Shown: one piece after another, positions 33,912 through 43,184 of the stretch | How positions within the stretch are numbered: position 1 is the stretch's first letter | Layout of the letters: every line of letters begins with the position of its first letter | NCBI RefSeq assembly: GCF_037126435.1 | Contig: NZ_CP147020.1 | Coordinates: 1,511,001-1,575,000 of the forward strand | DNA: 64,000 nucleotides | Direction of reading: 5' to 3' | DNA from: Bernardetia sp. ABR2-2B | Lineage (GTDB): Bacteria; Bacteroidota; Bacteroidia; Cytophagales; Bernardetiaceae | Program-made: the position numbers and the translations under genes | The notes under the pieces: model-generated | The model's input: the letters and a program-made list of their open reading frames with translations, nothing else | Database searches by the model: none | What the model was told of the DNA's origin: nothing

Positions 33912-34027
33912 AAATTCATTTTTAGTTTTAATAACTTCAATGTGATTAACATTACATTTTAGATAAATATTTAGCAAATTTTATTCTTCTGTCACAATAA
34001 AGACTTAAAACTTTGTTTAAGCCAAAG

Positions 34028-34963
34028 CTATTTCGTAAGCTGATGAAAAACATTTTCTAAAGATTGTGTTTGTTGCTGCATCTCCAAAAGCACCCAATCA
34101 TTTTTAGCAGAATGTAAAAATATTTCTTTTCTTAAATCGCTTTGTGTAAATAATTTGACTTTTGTAGGCTCATTTTGATTTATTTCTACTTTTGTTATTC
34201 CCTCAACTTGTTTCCACTCATTTTCCAAAATTGGTTTTTCTGTTTCCAAATTCAAGACAAACTCATTTTGATTCAGTTCGGTCTTTAATTTGTCGTTTAG
34301 CTTATCTATTGACGTATCAAGAACCTTTTTTCCTTTATTGATAATAACCACCCTATCACAAAGAGCCTGTACTTCTTGCATAATATGTGTAGAAAAAATA
34401 ATCGTCTTCTCTGCACTAATACTTTTTATTACTTGACGGATTTCTACAATTTGATTTGGGTCTAACCCTGTTGTTGGTTCGTCCAAAATCAAAACTTCTG
34501 GGTCGTGCAGAAGTGCTTGTGCAAGTCCGACACGCTGCTGAAAGCCTTTTGAAAGTTGGTGAAGTTGTTTGTGTGATTCTCTTTCTAGTTTTACTAATTG
34601 GATTACTTCATCGATTCTAGTCTTTAATTTATTTCCCCCTTTTAGATTTTCTGAGTCATAAAACTTTCCCATAAAAGCCAAATATTCCTTTACATACATA
34701 TCCGAATAGAGAGGATTATTTTCGGCTAGATAACCAATTTTTTTTCTAACTTCTTTTGGGTTTTGAGCTACATCAATTCCACAAACTTCTACATTTCCAC
34801 TACTTGCAGCCATATAACAAGTCGCTATTTTCATTGTAGTAGATTTTCCTGCTCCATTAGGTCCTAAAAAACCCAAAATTTCTCCTTTTTTGGCTTCAAA
34901 AGAAAGATTATTAACGGCAGCTTGTGAACCATAAAGTTTTGTGAGGTTATTTATTTGAATCAA
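34028..34963 (-). CDS. gldA: ABC transporter ATPase, GldA-type gliding motility protein
   Basis: A 311-residue ABC ATPase. Walker A is GPNGAGKSTT near residues 35-44, the Q-loop-like turn is GYLAENNPLYSDMYVKEYL near 73-91, the signature is LSKGFQQRVGLAQAL near 134-148, Walker B is VLILDEPTTGLD near 153-164, and the switch histidine is in STHIM. The substitution of AENNPLY for a Q-loop and the ~90-residue C-terminal extension are typical of GldA, the ATPase that with GldF and GldG is required for gliding in Flavobacterium; these two are not in the window, as is common since gldA is unlinked. Generic ABC-2 exporter ATPases are the alternative. Confidence 0.8.
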   Translation of the reverse strand: MIQINNLTKLYGSQAAVNNLSFEAKKGEILGFLGPNGAGKSTTMKIATCYMAASSGNVEVCGIDVAQNPKEVRKKIGYLAENNPLYSDMYVKEYLAFMGKFYDSENLKGGNKLKTRIDEVIQLVKLERESHKQLHQLSKGFQQRVGLAQALLHDPEVLILDEPTTGLDPNQIVEIRQVIKSISAEKTIIFSTHIMQEVQALCDRVVIINKGKKVLDTSIDKLNDKLKTELNQNEFVLNLETEKPILENEWKQVEGITKVEINQNEPTKVKLFTQSDLRKEIFLHSAKNDWVLLEMQQQTQSLENVFHQLTK

Positions 34964-35304
34964 GAGCTTAAAAATTAGAGGTTGATGAGATATAATTACA
35001 GGAATTCAAATTTACGTATCTTTTTATCATTAATTTATAAATTATGATGTATTTGATTCAAATTACTAAAAATCCTAATCAACTACATATTTAGAGTTAG
35101 ATAAGAAATTGAATATCGCAGGTCTTATTTCTGCCTTTATTTTTTTATATTTGTATAAAAATTAGGGGAAGTCATACTCAATAGAAGACAGAAAAAGCAA
35201 ATCTAAAAAAAATAGAATTATTGCTTTATCATTTATAAAAAAGAAAGATTAGAACCTTAGAGTCTTCAATAGATTTTTATTATAATATAGATAATTTCAA
35301 TTTT
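34964..35304. other. Divergent intergenic region between gldA and the Fur-family gene
   Basis: The 341-base gap must hold promoters for both directions. TATATTTG at 35146-35153 is a good -7 element for the plus-strand regulator gene but has no TTTG at the proper distance. No other gene or hairpin is visible. Confidence 0.55.
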
Positions 35305-35805
35305 ATGCCACTCAACGAAGAAATTTATAGCGAAGTCAAGAAAATATTTACAGCTTATTTAGAAAATAAATCATTGCGCAAGACTCCTGAACGTTTTGCT
35401 ATCTTAGAAGAAATTTATACACGAGGAGGTCATTTTGATGTAGAATCTCTATATATTAGCATGAAAAATAAAAATTATAGAGTTAGTCGTGCAACAGTCT
35501 ATAATACATTGGATTTGCTAGTAGATTGTGATTTGGTAAGTAAGCATCAGTTTGGCAAAAACATGGCACAATATGAAAAGTGTTATGGCTATCGTCAGCA
35601 CGACCATTTGATTTGTACGGATTGCCATAAAGTAATTGAGTTTTGCGACCCACGTATTCATAATATTCAGACAATGGTGGGCGAACTTCTGAATTTTAAA
35701 GTAATGCACCATTCTCTAAATTTATATGGTGTTTGTGCAGACTGTCAAGCCAAAACACAACACGAAAAAGACCAAAAAGAAAAAGAATTAAATACAAAAG
35801 ATTAA
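35305..35805 (+). CDS. Fur-family transcriptional regulator
   Basis: A 166-residue metal-dependent repressor. The N-terminal winged helix includes [33 protein letters not shown] and the recognition helix [20 protein letters not shown] (around residues 52-71). The C-terminal dimerisation half has [15 protein letters not shown] with the first zinc-binding CxxC, and GVCADCQAK with the second, so the structural zinc site is complete. Histidines in HDH and MHHSLNLYG would form the regulatory metal site. The metal (Fe, Zn or peroxide sensing) cannot be fixed; Bacteroidota homologues are usually annotated as Fur or PerR. The STAS gene follows by 73 bases. Confidence 0.92.
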   Translation: MPLNEEIYSEVKKIFTAYLENKSLRKTPERFAILEEIYTRGGHFDVESLYISMKNKNYRVSRATVYNTLDLLVDCDLVSKHQFGKNMAQYEKCYGYRQHDHLICTDCHKVIEFCDPRIHNIQTMVGELLNFKVMHHSLNLYGVCADCQAKTQHEKDQKEKELNTKD

Positions 35806-35878
35806 TTTCTTAGTGATTATCAGAACTATAATCTGTAATCCTAATTTCACTACTCATTTATTATTAATAACTATTCAA

Positions 35879-36217
35879 ATGAATTTTACACACAAAACAA
35901 ATGACAACGTTCTCTTTTTAGAATTGGAAGGCGATTTGTTGGGAGCAAACAAAGAAAATGAAGTATTAGAAGTTGTCAAAGACCAAATTGAAGAAAAAGT
36001 TACTTCTTGCGTTATCGATATTTCAAAAGTAGGCTATATGAATAGTACAGGGCTTAGTTTCCTTATTCGTTTGCTTACTCGTTTTAGAAATGCAGGGGGC
36101 GATTTGGTACTCTTGAAACCATCTGAACAAGCAAAAAAATTGCTTGTCATTACAAAACTCAATAATATTTTTTCTGTTGCACAAACAGAGGAAGAAGCTG
36201 TCAAACTTTTTGACTAA
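35879..36217 (+). CDS. STAS-domain anti-anti-sigma-like protein
   Basis: The start is set at the ATG at 35879 because the STAS fold begins with NFTHKTNDNVLFLELEGDL; an upstream in-frame start would add 22 residues without family support. The 112-residue protein consists of one STAS domain. The phosphorylatable serine or threonine is in the MNSTGLSFLIRLL loop around residues 56-68, as in SpoIIAA and RsbV. Such proteins are phosphorylated by anti-sigma kinases and reactivated by SpoIIE-like PP2C phosphatases. A phosphatase of that kind is encoded at 4470-9818, but a connection is only a suggestion. A terminator follows within six bases. Confidence 0.88.
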   Translation: MNFTHKTNDNVLFLELEGDLLGANKENEVLEVVKDQIEEKVTSCVIDISKVGYMNSTGLSFLIRLLTRFRNAGGDLVLLKPSEQAKKLLVITKLNNIFSVAQTEEEAVKLFD

Positions 36218-36222
36218 AAAAC

Positions 36223-36255
36223 AAACTCTTTTGCTCTTTCTGTAAAAGAGTTTTT
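36223..36255 (+). terminator. Terminator after the STAS gene
   Basis: AAACTCTTTT (36223-36232) pairs with AAAAGAGTTTTT (36244-36255), ending in a T run, six bases after the stop codon. Confidence 0.85.
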
Positions 36256-36329
36256 GCATGTGTAAAATAAAGCTAACTGTTCTGTTGCTCATTTATTCTA
36301 AAAGCAACATTCAACTATAAACAAACAAA

Positions 36330-37628
36330 ATGGATATTCTACTCGGCTTACAGTGGGGCGACGAAGGCAAAGGAAAAATTGTCGATTTTTTAGCTCCTAA
36401 ATATGATGTTGTAGCTCGTTTTCAAGGAGGGCCAAATGCTGGACACACACTCTTTTTTGATGGTCTAAAACATGTTTTGCATCAAATTCCATCAGGTATT
36501 TTTCGTCCTACCATTCAAAACGTAGTCGGAAATGGTGTTGTGTTAGATGCTCTTATTTTAAAAAAAGAAATTGAAGCTCTCGAAAAATTGGGTGTCGATG
36601 TAAAGAAGACTCTATTTTTCTCAAAAAAAGCACAGCTTATTTTGCCTACACACAGAATCTTAGATGCTGCTCAAGAGAAGGCAAAAGGAAATAACAAAAT
36701 TGGTTCTACATTAAAAGGAATCAGTCCAACCTATCAAGACAAAATAGGTCGTTCTGGGCTTCGCTTAGGAGATGCTTTATACGCAAATTTCAAAGAACGC
36801 TATGATGCTACAAAAGCAAAACACCTAGAAATACTTCGCAGCTTGAATACTGATGAGGAAAGTATTTTACCTGCTGATTTTTCTGAAATAGAAAATACCT
36901 TTTTTGATGCTATTGAATTTTTGAAAGGTTTTAAAATGATTGAAAGCGAATACTTTATTGATGATGCTATCAAAGCAAAAAAGAAAGTATTGGCAGAAGG
37001 CGCACAAGGAACGCTCTTAGATATTGATTTTGGTTCTTATCCATTCGTAACGAGTTCGAATACTGTCTCGGCAGGAGCTTGTACAGGTTTGGGAGTTGCT
37101 CCAAGTAAAGTAAAAGAAGTTTTTGGTATTTTTAAAGCATACTGTACAAGAGTAGGTAGTGGTCCTTTTCCTACCGAGTTACATGATGAAACAGGAGAGG
37201 CACTTCGCAAATTTGGTGGTGAGTTTGGTGCAACGACAGGACGACCTCGCCGTTGTGGTTGGTTAGATTTACCTGCCCTAAATTATGCTGTTATGATAAA
37301 TGGAGTTACACAGCTTTTTATGATGAAAACAGATGTTCTTACTCCTTTTGATGAGATAAAAGTATGTACACATTACAAGTTGGAAGATGGAACAATTACT
37401 GACAGACTTCCTCACGATATTGTAACGCAAAAGATAGAACCTGTTTACAAAACTTTCAAAGGCTGGGAAGATATAGCTGATGGTATTACTTCTTTCGAAG
37501 AGCTTCCAAAAAACCTACAAACATATATTAAATTTGTAGAAGAAAATGTGGGTGCGTCAATTACGCTTGTTTCCTTTGGTCCTGAAAGAAATGCAACACT
37601 TATGAAAAGTGAGTTACAAGTAGTTTAA
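36330..37628 (+). CDS. purA: Adenylosuccinate synthetase
   Basis: Cytosolic GTP-dependent enzyme joining IMP and aspartate to adenylosuccinate, the first step from IMP to AMP. The 432-residue length is standard. The N-terminus LGLQWGDEGKGKIVDFLA contains the GDEGKGK nucleotide loop and the catalytic aspartate, and QGGPNAGHTL contains the catalytic histidine (about residue 38). GSTLKGISPTYQDKIGRSGLR, EGAQGTLLDIDFGSYPFVTSSNT and GEFGATTGRPRRCGWLD are further family signatures, all intact. The gene is flanked by terminators on both sides, so it is transcribed alone. Identification is certain. Confidence 0.98.
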   Translation: MDILLGLQWGDEGKGKIVDFLAPKYDVVARFQGGPNAGHTLFFDGLKHVLHQIPSGIFRPTIQNVVGNGVVLDALILKKEIEALEKLGVDVKKTLFFSKKAQLILPTHRILDAAQEKAKGNNKIGSTLKGISPTYQDKIGRSGLRLGDALYANFKERYDATKAKHLEILRSLNTDEESILPADFSEIENTFFDAIEFLKGFKMIESEYFIDDAIKAKKKVLAEGAQGTLLDIDFGSYPFVTSSNTVSAGACTGLGVAPSKVKEVFGIFKAYCTRVGSGPFPTELHDETGEALRKFGGEFGATTGRPRRCGWLDLPALNYAVMINGVTQLFMMKTDVLTPFDEIKVCTHYKLEDGTITDRLPHDIVTQKIEPVYKTFKGWEDIADGITSFEELPKNLQTYIKFVEENVGASITLVSFGPERNATLMKSELQVV

Positions 37629-37682
37629 TTACAAATTATAACCTATTAACACAGCTAGTTATATTTTATGAATTAGCAATTT

Positions 37683-37718
37683 AAAAAAAGCTTACAATGA
37701 AATTTGTAAGCTTTTTTT
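37683..37718 (+). terminator. Terminator after purA
   Basis: AAAAAGCTTACAA pairs with TTGTAAGCTTTTT around a six-base loop, followed by more Ts. It lies 55 bases after the purA stop. Confidence 0.87.
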
Positions 37719-37853
37719 ATTTCAAAAAAAGAGAAATTTAGATAACTAACCGTCTTTGTGAAAATGATTTTTTCTGACTAAATTACTTTTTATTCAATAA
37801 TACTTATTGAATAATCTTCCTAATAACTTTGTTCCTAAGCTTTGATTACTTCT

Positions 37854-39737
37854 ATGAAAAAATCTACAAAAAATATTTTTCTATTCTCTTTTTTAGCTAT
37901 TCTTATGCTTTCTATTGGGGGGTGTGTCAGTTGGTGGAAAGATTGGAATGTTCCCCAAACGATGCTTCAAAAAAGAAAGCTGATAGAGTCTAGTTTGGTT
38001 TTGCTGCATAATAAAGACAATTATATACCACTTCAAAACCTAGCTAAAGATAGAAAGGTCGTTGTGAGCGTTTCCAAAAAAACATTTTCTACTTTTGAAT
38101 CAACTATAAATTTATATTCAGATTTTACGACTTTCCATATTGCTCCTTCAGAAGATTCTCTCAAATTGGCTGCTGACTTTCAGAGCCTAGATAATTTTGA
38201 TGAGATTATTTTCTTGATAGAAAAAGAAGATGAAAAAAATACGACTGTTTATAATAAAGTTTCTAATTTTTTAGCCAATCAAATTTCTGTTTTTGCTTCT
38301 TCAAAATCTGTTTCTGTTGTTGTTTTTGAAAATAGAAATTTTATACAAAAAAATCAAAAGCGGCTCTTAAAGACAAATGCTATTCTTTTTTGTCCTGTCT
38401 ATAATTCTATTTCAGAAGAATTATCAGCACAACTTCTATGTGGAGGAATTGGAGCAAGTGGAGTTTTGGAAAATGAAATTTTGCCCAGTTTCGAAGAAGA
38501 AAAAGGAATTTTCACAAAAAAGAATCGATTAAAATATACAATTCCAGAAGAAGTTGGCATAAATTCACAAGACTTACAGCTTATAGATACGCTTGTTTTG
38601 GAGGCTATGAACGTAAAGGCAATGCCTAGCTCACAGGTTTTGGTTGCCGTAAAAGGAAATGTAATCTATCAAAAAGCATTTGGGTTTCATACGTATGATT
38701 CTGTCAGAAAAGCTGAAAAAAGTGATATTTATGATTTAGCTTCTGTTACCAAAATTTTGGCTTCGACAGCTGCTTATATGGCTATCTATGACCAAAACCG
38801 TTTGCCTTTAGATTCTACATTGTCTTATTTTCTACCTTTCTTTAAAGAAACAAATAAAGATACGCTCACCTTAAAAGACATTCTGACACATCAAGCAATG
38901 CTTACTCCTTTCATTGATTTTGGACACAAAGAAACACGAAATCATAAAGTTTATCCAAAAGAAATTTTTAGAAATAAAAAAGAGAAAGGGTTCGAAACGC
39001 AGTTATCAGAGAATCTTTTCATAAAGACTAACTACTATAAAGAGAATATGCTTCAAATCATTGCAGACTCAAAATTGTTATCCAAAAAAGGATATAAGTA
39101 TAGCGATTTGGGCTTTATCTTAGCTCCTGAAGTTATTGAAAGGCAGACATACGAAGAGTTTAGTAATTTTCTACAAACTCATTTCTATAAGCCTCTATCT
39201 GCATCTACGCTGACTTTTAAGCCATTGGAGAAATTTTCAAGAAGCAGAATTGTACCTACTGAAAGAGATTCTTTATTTAGAAATGAGCTTGTTTGGGGTA
39301 ATGTCCATGATGAAGCTGCTGCAATGCGTGGAGGAATTTCAGGACATGCAGGGCTTTTTGGAAACGCAAATGATGTAGCCAAAATCTTACAAATGTTTTT
39401 AGATGGTGGAAACTATGGTGAGACGACTTTTTTAAAACCTACTACAATTGCAGAATTTACACGTTGTCAGTTTTGTGAAGAAGGAAACCGAAGAGGATTA
39501 GGATTTGATAAGCCACTTTTAGAATGGAGTCCGAATGGAAATACGGCAAAAGATGCTTCTGCGCTTAGTTATGGGCATTTTGGTTTTACAGGAACGATGG
39601 TTTGGGTTGATCCAGCTAGTGAAATGATTTTTATTTTTCTATCAAACAGAGTCTATCCAACACGAAATAGCAAAATGCTTATGAGCCTAAATACTAGAAC
39701 TAGAATACAGCAATTGATTTATGATGCAATGAAATAA
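37854..39737 (+). CDS. Lipoprotein serine hydrolase (beta-lactamase family) with a GH3 C-terminal remnant
   Basis: The ATG at 37854 starts a lipoprotein signal with lipobox SIGGC near residue 24. Residues ~40-210 (SSLVLLHNKDNYIPLQNL and ending with AQLLCGGIGASG) look like the second domain of family 3 glycoside hydrolases. Residues ~235-620 are a class C beta-lactamase-like hydrolase: SVTK near 298 carries the nucleophile, KYSDLGF near 415 matches the YxN position with D in place of N, and HFGFTG near 576 corresponds to the KTG-type motif. Bacteroidota encode longer proteins with a full GH3 N-acetylglucosaminidase barrel before these parts; the barrel is missing here. A role in peptidoglycan turnover is inferred. 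The gene appears monocistronic. Confidence 0.85.
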   Translation: MKKSTKNIFLFSFLAILMLSIGGCVSWWKDWNVPQTMLQKRKLIESSLVLLHNKDNYIPLQNLAKDRKVVVSVSKKTFSTFESTINLYSDFTTFHIAPSEDSLKLAADFQSLDNFDEIIFLIEKEDEKNTTVYNKVSNFLANQISVFASSKSVSVVVFENRNFIQKNQKRLLKTNAILFCPVYNSISEELSAQLLCGGIGASGVLENEILPSFEEEKGIFTKKNRLKYTIPEEVGINSQDLQLIDTLVLEAMNVKAMPSSQVLVAVKGNVIYQKAFGFHTYDSVRKAEKSDIYDLASVTKILASTAAYMAIYDQNRLPLDSTLSYFLPFFKETNKDTLTLKDILTHQAMLTPFIDFGHKETRNHKVYPKEIFRNKKEKGFETQLSENLFIKTNYYKENMLQIIADSKLLSKKGYKYSDLGFILAPEVIERQTYEEFSNFLQTHFYKPLSASTLTFKPLEKFSRSRIVPTERDSLFRNELVWGNVHDEAAAMRGGISGHAGLFGNANDVAKILQMFLDGGNYGETTFLKPTTIAEFTRCQFCEEGNRRGLGFDKPLLEWSPNGNTAKDASALSYGHFGFTGTMVWVDPASEMIFIFLSNRVYPTRNSKMLMSLNTRTRIQQLIYDAMK

Positions 39738-40349
39738 TAGGGAAATACAGAAACTGGGAATTAGAAATTAGAAAAAAATGCTTTAGGTGGAGGAGTAATT
39801 ATTTGACAATCAGGCTTTTAATTTTTTATTAAAAATATTTCTCCAAAAAAGGAACTTTCACTATCCCAAAAAAGGTTGATATAGCATAATTGAGAATGAA
39901 ATTCTAAAAATAGATTAATTCAGTTATTAAAAAATTAGAATAAAATTTTATTTTTCAATTATCAAAAAGCTGTTTTTGGTGTAATTATGGGATATTTAGA
40001 GCTAACATGATAGAATTTTTCAAAAAATATGTTAAATATTAACTATTCTGTGTGCATTTTCAGACTTTTCAGCGTCTTATATATAGAAGACAAAAAAAAA
40101 ATAAATTTTCAAATGCAACCAAATTGCCTTTTTTTGAATCTTCTAATTATAAAGATATTAAAATTGTTCACTTATTTTATCTTAATCAATCACAACTATT
40201 TAATTTTACTTATTATGAAAACTACAATCTCAACTTGGGTAAAACCTTAACTATTCAATGAATTATTCGGATTTAATTAGAAATATAAAATTATTTTTAA
40301 AAAACTAAATTCGTCTATACTCTAAACCTTTTAAACACCCATATAATTT
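39738..40349. other. AT-rich gap without recognisable genes
   Basis: This region follows the serine hydrolase. Overlapping short frames at 40029-40261 have no start context, no codon bias and no recognisable protein. I see no clear promoter or hairpin here. Confidence 0.6.
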
Positions 40350-40400
40350 ATGAAAAAAATTTTATGTGTATTGCCTCTACATATTGAATCAAATAACTAA
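40350..40400 (+). other. Possible 16-residue peptide directly before a terminator
   Basis: ATG AAA AAA ATT opens a frame for MKKILCVLPLHIESNN and stops with a TAA whose last bases are the first of the terminator stem. The layout resembles a leader peptide with attenuator, but no plus-strand gene follows for 2.8 kb, so the frame may be chance. Confidence 0.3.
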
Positions 40401-40440
40401 CTACTTCTTAGATTTTTACAATTTTTGAAGTAGTTTTTTT
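40399..40440 (+). terminator. Isolated plus-strand terminator
   Basis: AACTACTTC (40399-40407) pairs with GAAGTAGTT (40427-40435), and the T run extends to 40440. It ends a plus-strand transcript although the nearest upstream gene stops 660 bases earlier, which implies a small RNA or a long 3' tail. Confidence 0.75.
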
Positions 40441-40472
40441 ATGTAATATAAATACTAATCTAATTTAGACAT

Positions 40473-40512
40473 AAAAAAAACCATTTCTCATACAAACAAG
40501 AAATGGTTTTTA
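40473..40512 (-). terminator. Terminator of the minus-strand RNA
   Basis: AAAACCATTTCT (40477-40488) pairs with AGAAATGGTTTT (40499-40510). On the minus strand the stem is followed by an uninterrupted T run (the A run at 40473-40480). Confidence 0.85.
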
Positions 40513-40655
40513 TATTTATGATAAGCGAAAATAGAATATAATTGTAGTTGGCGCAAAAAATTGATAAGTCAATAAATAATTAAAAATTACAAACTGAAAG
40601 AATAAAACTACAATTACATTCTTATTTTCGACGAAATGGCAAGTTTTGCCTTACA
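40473..40655 (-). ncRNA. Candidate minus-strand small RNA with a 24-25 bp stem
   Basis: Reading the minus strand from about 40655, a non-coding stretch runs to a strong terminator at 40510-40473 (AGAAATGGTTTT type stem followed by eight Ts). In the middle, 40606-40630 and 40526-40549 form an almost perfect inverted repeat of 24-25 bases (CGAAAATA...AATTGTAGTT) with one mismatch and one bulged base, separated by 56 bases. A small hairpin GGCAA/TTGCC is at 40638-40650. An ECF-sigma-like promoter lies just upstream. No reading frame of more than a few codons follows the promoter. The pepF-like gene is upstream on the same strand, so read-through from it is an alternative source of this RNA. Confidence 0.6.
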
Positions 40656-40662
40656 CTATTAA

Positions 40663-40688
40663 GACCCAACGAATCATAAAAGGGTTGC
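40663..40688 (-). promoter_or_regulatory. ECF-sigma-like promoter
   Basis: On the minus strand GCAACC (40688-40683) is followed after 17 bases by GTC (40665-40663) inside TTGGGTCTTA. An AAC-containing -35 and a GTC -10 at this spacing is the general form of ECF sigma factor promoters, and differs from the TTTG/TAnnTTTG promoters of the housekeeping genes in this window. No ECF sigma gene is present here. Confidence 0.5.
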
Positions 40689-40749
40689 ACAAAGCTAAGT
40701 TATTTTATGAAAAAATCAAAATAAGTGCTTATTTGGCTATTAAAAACCC

Positions 40750-42711
40750 CTATAATCCTAATGATTTCAAGAATGCGTCTTGTTTTGGTTCTCGTTTTAA
40801 GAAGCTCTTAATTTGACTCATCTCATCTTCGCTACCACCTTTTGACAAGACTTTATCTAAGTATTTCTTACCTACTTTCGGATTTAATAAACCTTCTTTT
40901 TCAAAGACAGAAAACATATCTTCAGCATAAACTTTTGCCCACAAATAACCATAATATCCTGCTGCATACCCCATCAGATGCCCAAAACCTGAAGGAAAAT
41001 CTGTTCCTTCTACTGGGGCAGTAAGCGTAATTTGATTTTGAAGCTTATTGAATAATTCACTCGGAGACGCATCTATAAGTGGGTCATATTTATCGTGTAG
41101 CGTAAGGTCAAATGTTCCGTACAAAATTTGTTGAAGAGTAAAGAGACCTGAACCTACATTTCGTGCAGCCACCATTTTATCAAAAAGTTCTTTTGGCAAA
41201 ACTTCTCCTGTTTTGTGATGATGAGCAAAATCTTTCAGAATATCGTAGTCCCAAGCCCAGTTTTCGAAAAGCTGCGAAGGAACTTCTACGAAATCTCGTG
41301 CTACATTCGTACCTGCAAATGAAGCTAGAGGCGATTGTGTGAGAAGCTGATGAAGCCCGTGTCCAAACTCATGAAAAACCGTAGTTACTTGTTCGTGAGA
41401 AAGTAGTGAAGGAGAACCTGTTTGAGAAGGAGGAAAATTACAAACTAATGCCGTATGTGGAGTTTGGTAACCTCTTTCAGTTTCTCTGCCCGAAACCAAA
41501 CCAAAACATGCTGCATGGCTATACTTATTAGCTCTTGGGTACAAATCCAAATACATTTTTCCTACAACCGTGTTCTTTTTTCGCACTTCATATACAACTA
41601 CATCTTCGTGCCAAACAGAATGATGATACATTTTGACAAAATCAATTCCGAAGAGTGCTTTACAAATCTTGAAAATTCCTTTGAAGACATTATTTAACTC
41701 AAAATACTGTTTGACTTCTTCTGCATTGAGATTATAATTCTTCTCTAAAAGAATATTATTATAAAATCCTGTTTCCCAACTTTTTAATTCTTCCTTTCCG
41801 TCTGTAACACTCAAAAGTTCTTTATAATCTTTCTTTGCTTTTGGTTTTACCTTTTTAGTTAATTCTTCTTCAAAATCCCAAACTGTACGAGGTGTTTTTG
41901 CCATTTTTTCTTCAATAGCATATTGAGCATACGTCTTGTAACCTAATAAATTAGCCATTTGATTACGAAGAGCAATTGTTTTGATAAGAACATCAGTATT
42001 TTTTGGATTTCCTCTATTCAAGTATTTTATATAGAGTTCTTTACGCCACTTTTCATTTTTGGCATAGCGCATAAACGGACGATAAGATGGGGAATCCAGT
42101 GTAATTTTATACATTCCATCTTCCATTCTATGACGATTTTTATAGTCTTCTGGAAGTCCTTCAATGTCTTCTTCCGAGATTATAATTTGGTCTTGATGTT
42201 CTGCAATATTTCTTGAGAACTCATTCGAAAGGTCAGATAATTGGTCTTTGATGATTCTCAAAGTATCTCTATCTTGCTGGACAAGTGCAAAACCATTGCG
42301 TTCGAATTCTGCAACAGTCTCTTTTATAAACTTCTTTTTATATCCTTTTAGCCAACGAGCATCATCAGATTGACTATATTTTTTGATAGCTTTGTATAAT
42401 TCTTCATTGAGAGAAAGACTGTTTCCATATCTTTGCAAGACTTGTATGCTTTGATTAGCCTGTTTATATACTTCCTCGTCAGAAGATGTATGTGCCAAAA
42501 GAAATATAATACCCGAAATACTGCCTAACTTGTGGGTTAGTTCGTCCCACTTATCCATTTTCATTTCGAAAGTCTGATTATCACCTCCCAAAATAACTGC
42601 TAAGGTAGCATCAGATTTACGAATAACTTTGTCAGTAATATAACGTATGCTTTTGGCATCAATTTCTTCAAAATTGGGGGAAGAATAAAAAAACTCAAAA
42701 TAAGACTCCAT
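40750..42711 (-). CDS. M3-family oligopeptidase (PrlC/thimet-type)
   Basis: A cytosolic zinc oligopeptidase of 653 residues. The active site is TTVFHEFGHGLHQLLTQ around residues 437-453 with the HExxH zinc site, and the third ligand is the glutamate in VEVPSQLFENWAWD about 28 residues later. The GYYGYLWAKVYAEDMFSVF segment near the C-terminus, with its substrate-binding tyrosines, is typical of the M3A oligopeptidase A/Dcp branch. No signal peptide is present, in contrast to the second M3 enzyme of the window at 52258. Expected to degrade short peptides released by other proteases. It is a single gene on the minus strand; 473 bases separate it from the divergent spmAB gene. Confidence 0.93.
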   Translation of the reverse strand: MESYFEFFYSSPNFEEIDAKSIRYITDKVIRKSDATLAVILGGDNQTFEMKMDKWDELTHKLGSISGIIFLLAHTSSDEEVYKQANQSIQVLQRYGNSLSLNEELYKAIKKYSQSDDARWLKGYKKKFIKETVAEFERNGFALVQQDRDTLRIIKDQLSDLSNEFSRNIAEHQDQIIISEEDIEGLPEDYKNRHRMEDGMYKITLDSPSYRPFMRYAKNEKWRKELYIKYLNRGNPKNTDVLIKTIALRNQMANLLGYKTYAQYAIEEKMAKTPRTVWDFEEELTKKVKPKAKKDYKELLSVTDGKEELKSWETGFYNNILLEKNYNLNAEEVKQYFELNNVFKGIFKICKALFGIDFVKMYHHSVWHEDVVVYEVRKKNTVVGKMYLDLYPRANKYSHAACFGLVSGRETERGYQTPHTALVCNFPPSQTGSPSLLSHEQVTTVFHEFGHGLHQLLTQSPLASFAGTNVARDFVEVPSQLFENWAWDYDILKDFAHHHKTGEVLPKELFDKMVAARNVGSGLFTLQQILYGTFDLTLHDKYDPLIDASPSELFNKLQNQITLTAPVEGTDFPSGFGHLMGYAAGYYGYLWAKVYAEDMFSVFEKEGLLNPKVGKKYLDKVLSKGGSEDEMSQIKSFLKREPKQDAFLKSLGL

Positions 42712-43184
42712 AGAAGGTTGTTATAGTTGAAATAGTATTTTAAAATTATTTAGAACAGTATCTAATAAAGTAACTCTTTAATATTTTAGTAAGTGTAAGT
42801 ACGTTTTCGAACGCTTAAATTAGTTAAATAATAATCTTTAATACAAAAAAAGTCATACAACAAAATCATCATTAGGATACTTTTAATGGCTTTTTACACT
42901 TATTTTAATAAAAAATCCACAAATCTTAATGTTTGATTATTTATATATTAAATCCGTGTATTTTTTTATTTTTATTTTTATTAAAAAATACTACTTAACT
43001 GAATTATATAGTAAAAGTACGTCAAAAAAATCAATTTAGTACGCTAATCAATTAAGAAAACAAACATTTGTAATTTATTCTTACTTTTGTCTCATCAAAA
43101 CTGTTATTTTTTGAGTCTATATCAACTCAAAATTACCCACTTATTACATTTCTCTTTTATTTTTCAAAATTTATAAAAACATAG
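42712..43184. other. Divergent intergenic region
   Basis: A very AT-rich 473-base gap between divergent genes. TACTTTTG at 43082-43089 is a good -7 element for the spmAB-like gene (ATG 43185) although no TTTG lies at the right distance. No hairpin, repeat or small gene could be supported. Confidence 0.55.

Noticed and set aside
40029-40261. Two overlapping short frames in the 40 kb gap
   Set aside because: They overlap in different phases, have phenylalanine- and leucine-rich chance composition and no homology I recognise.
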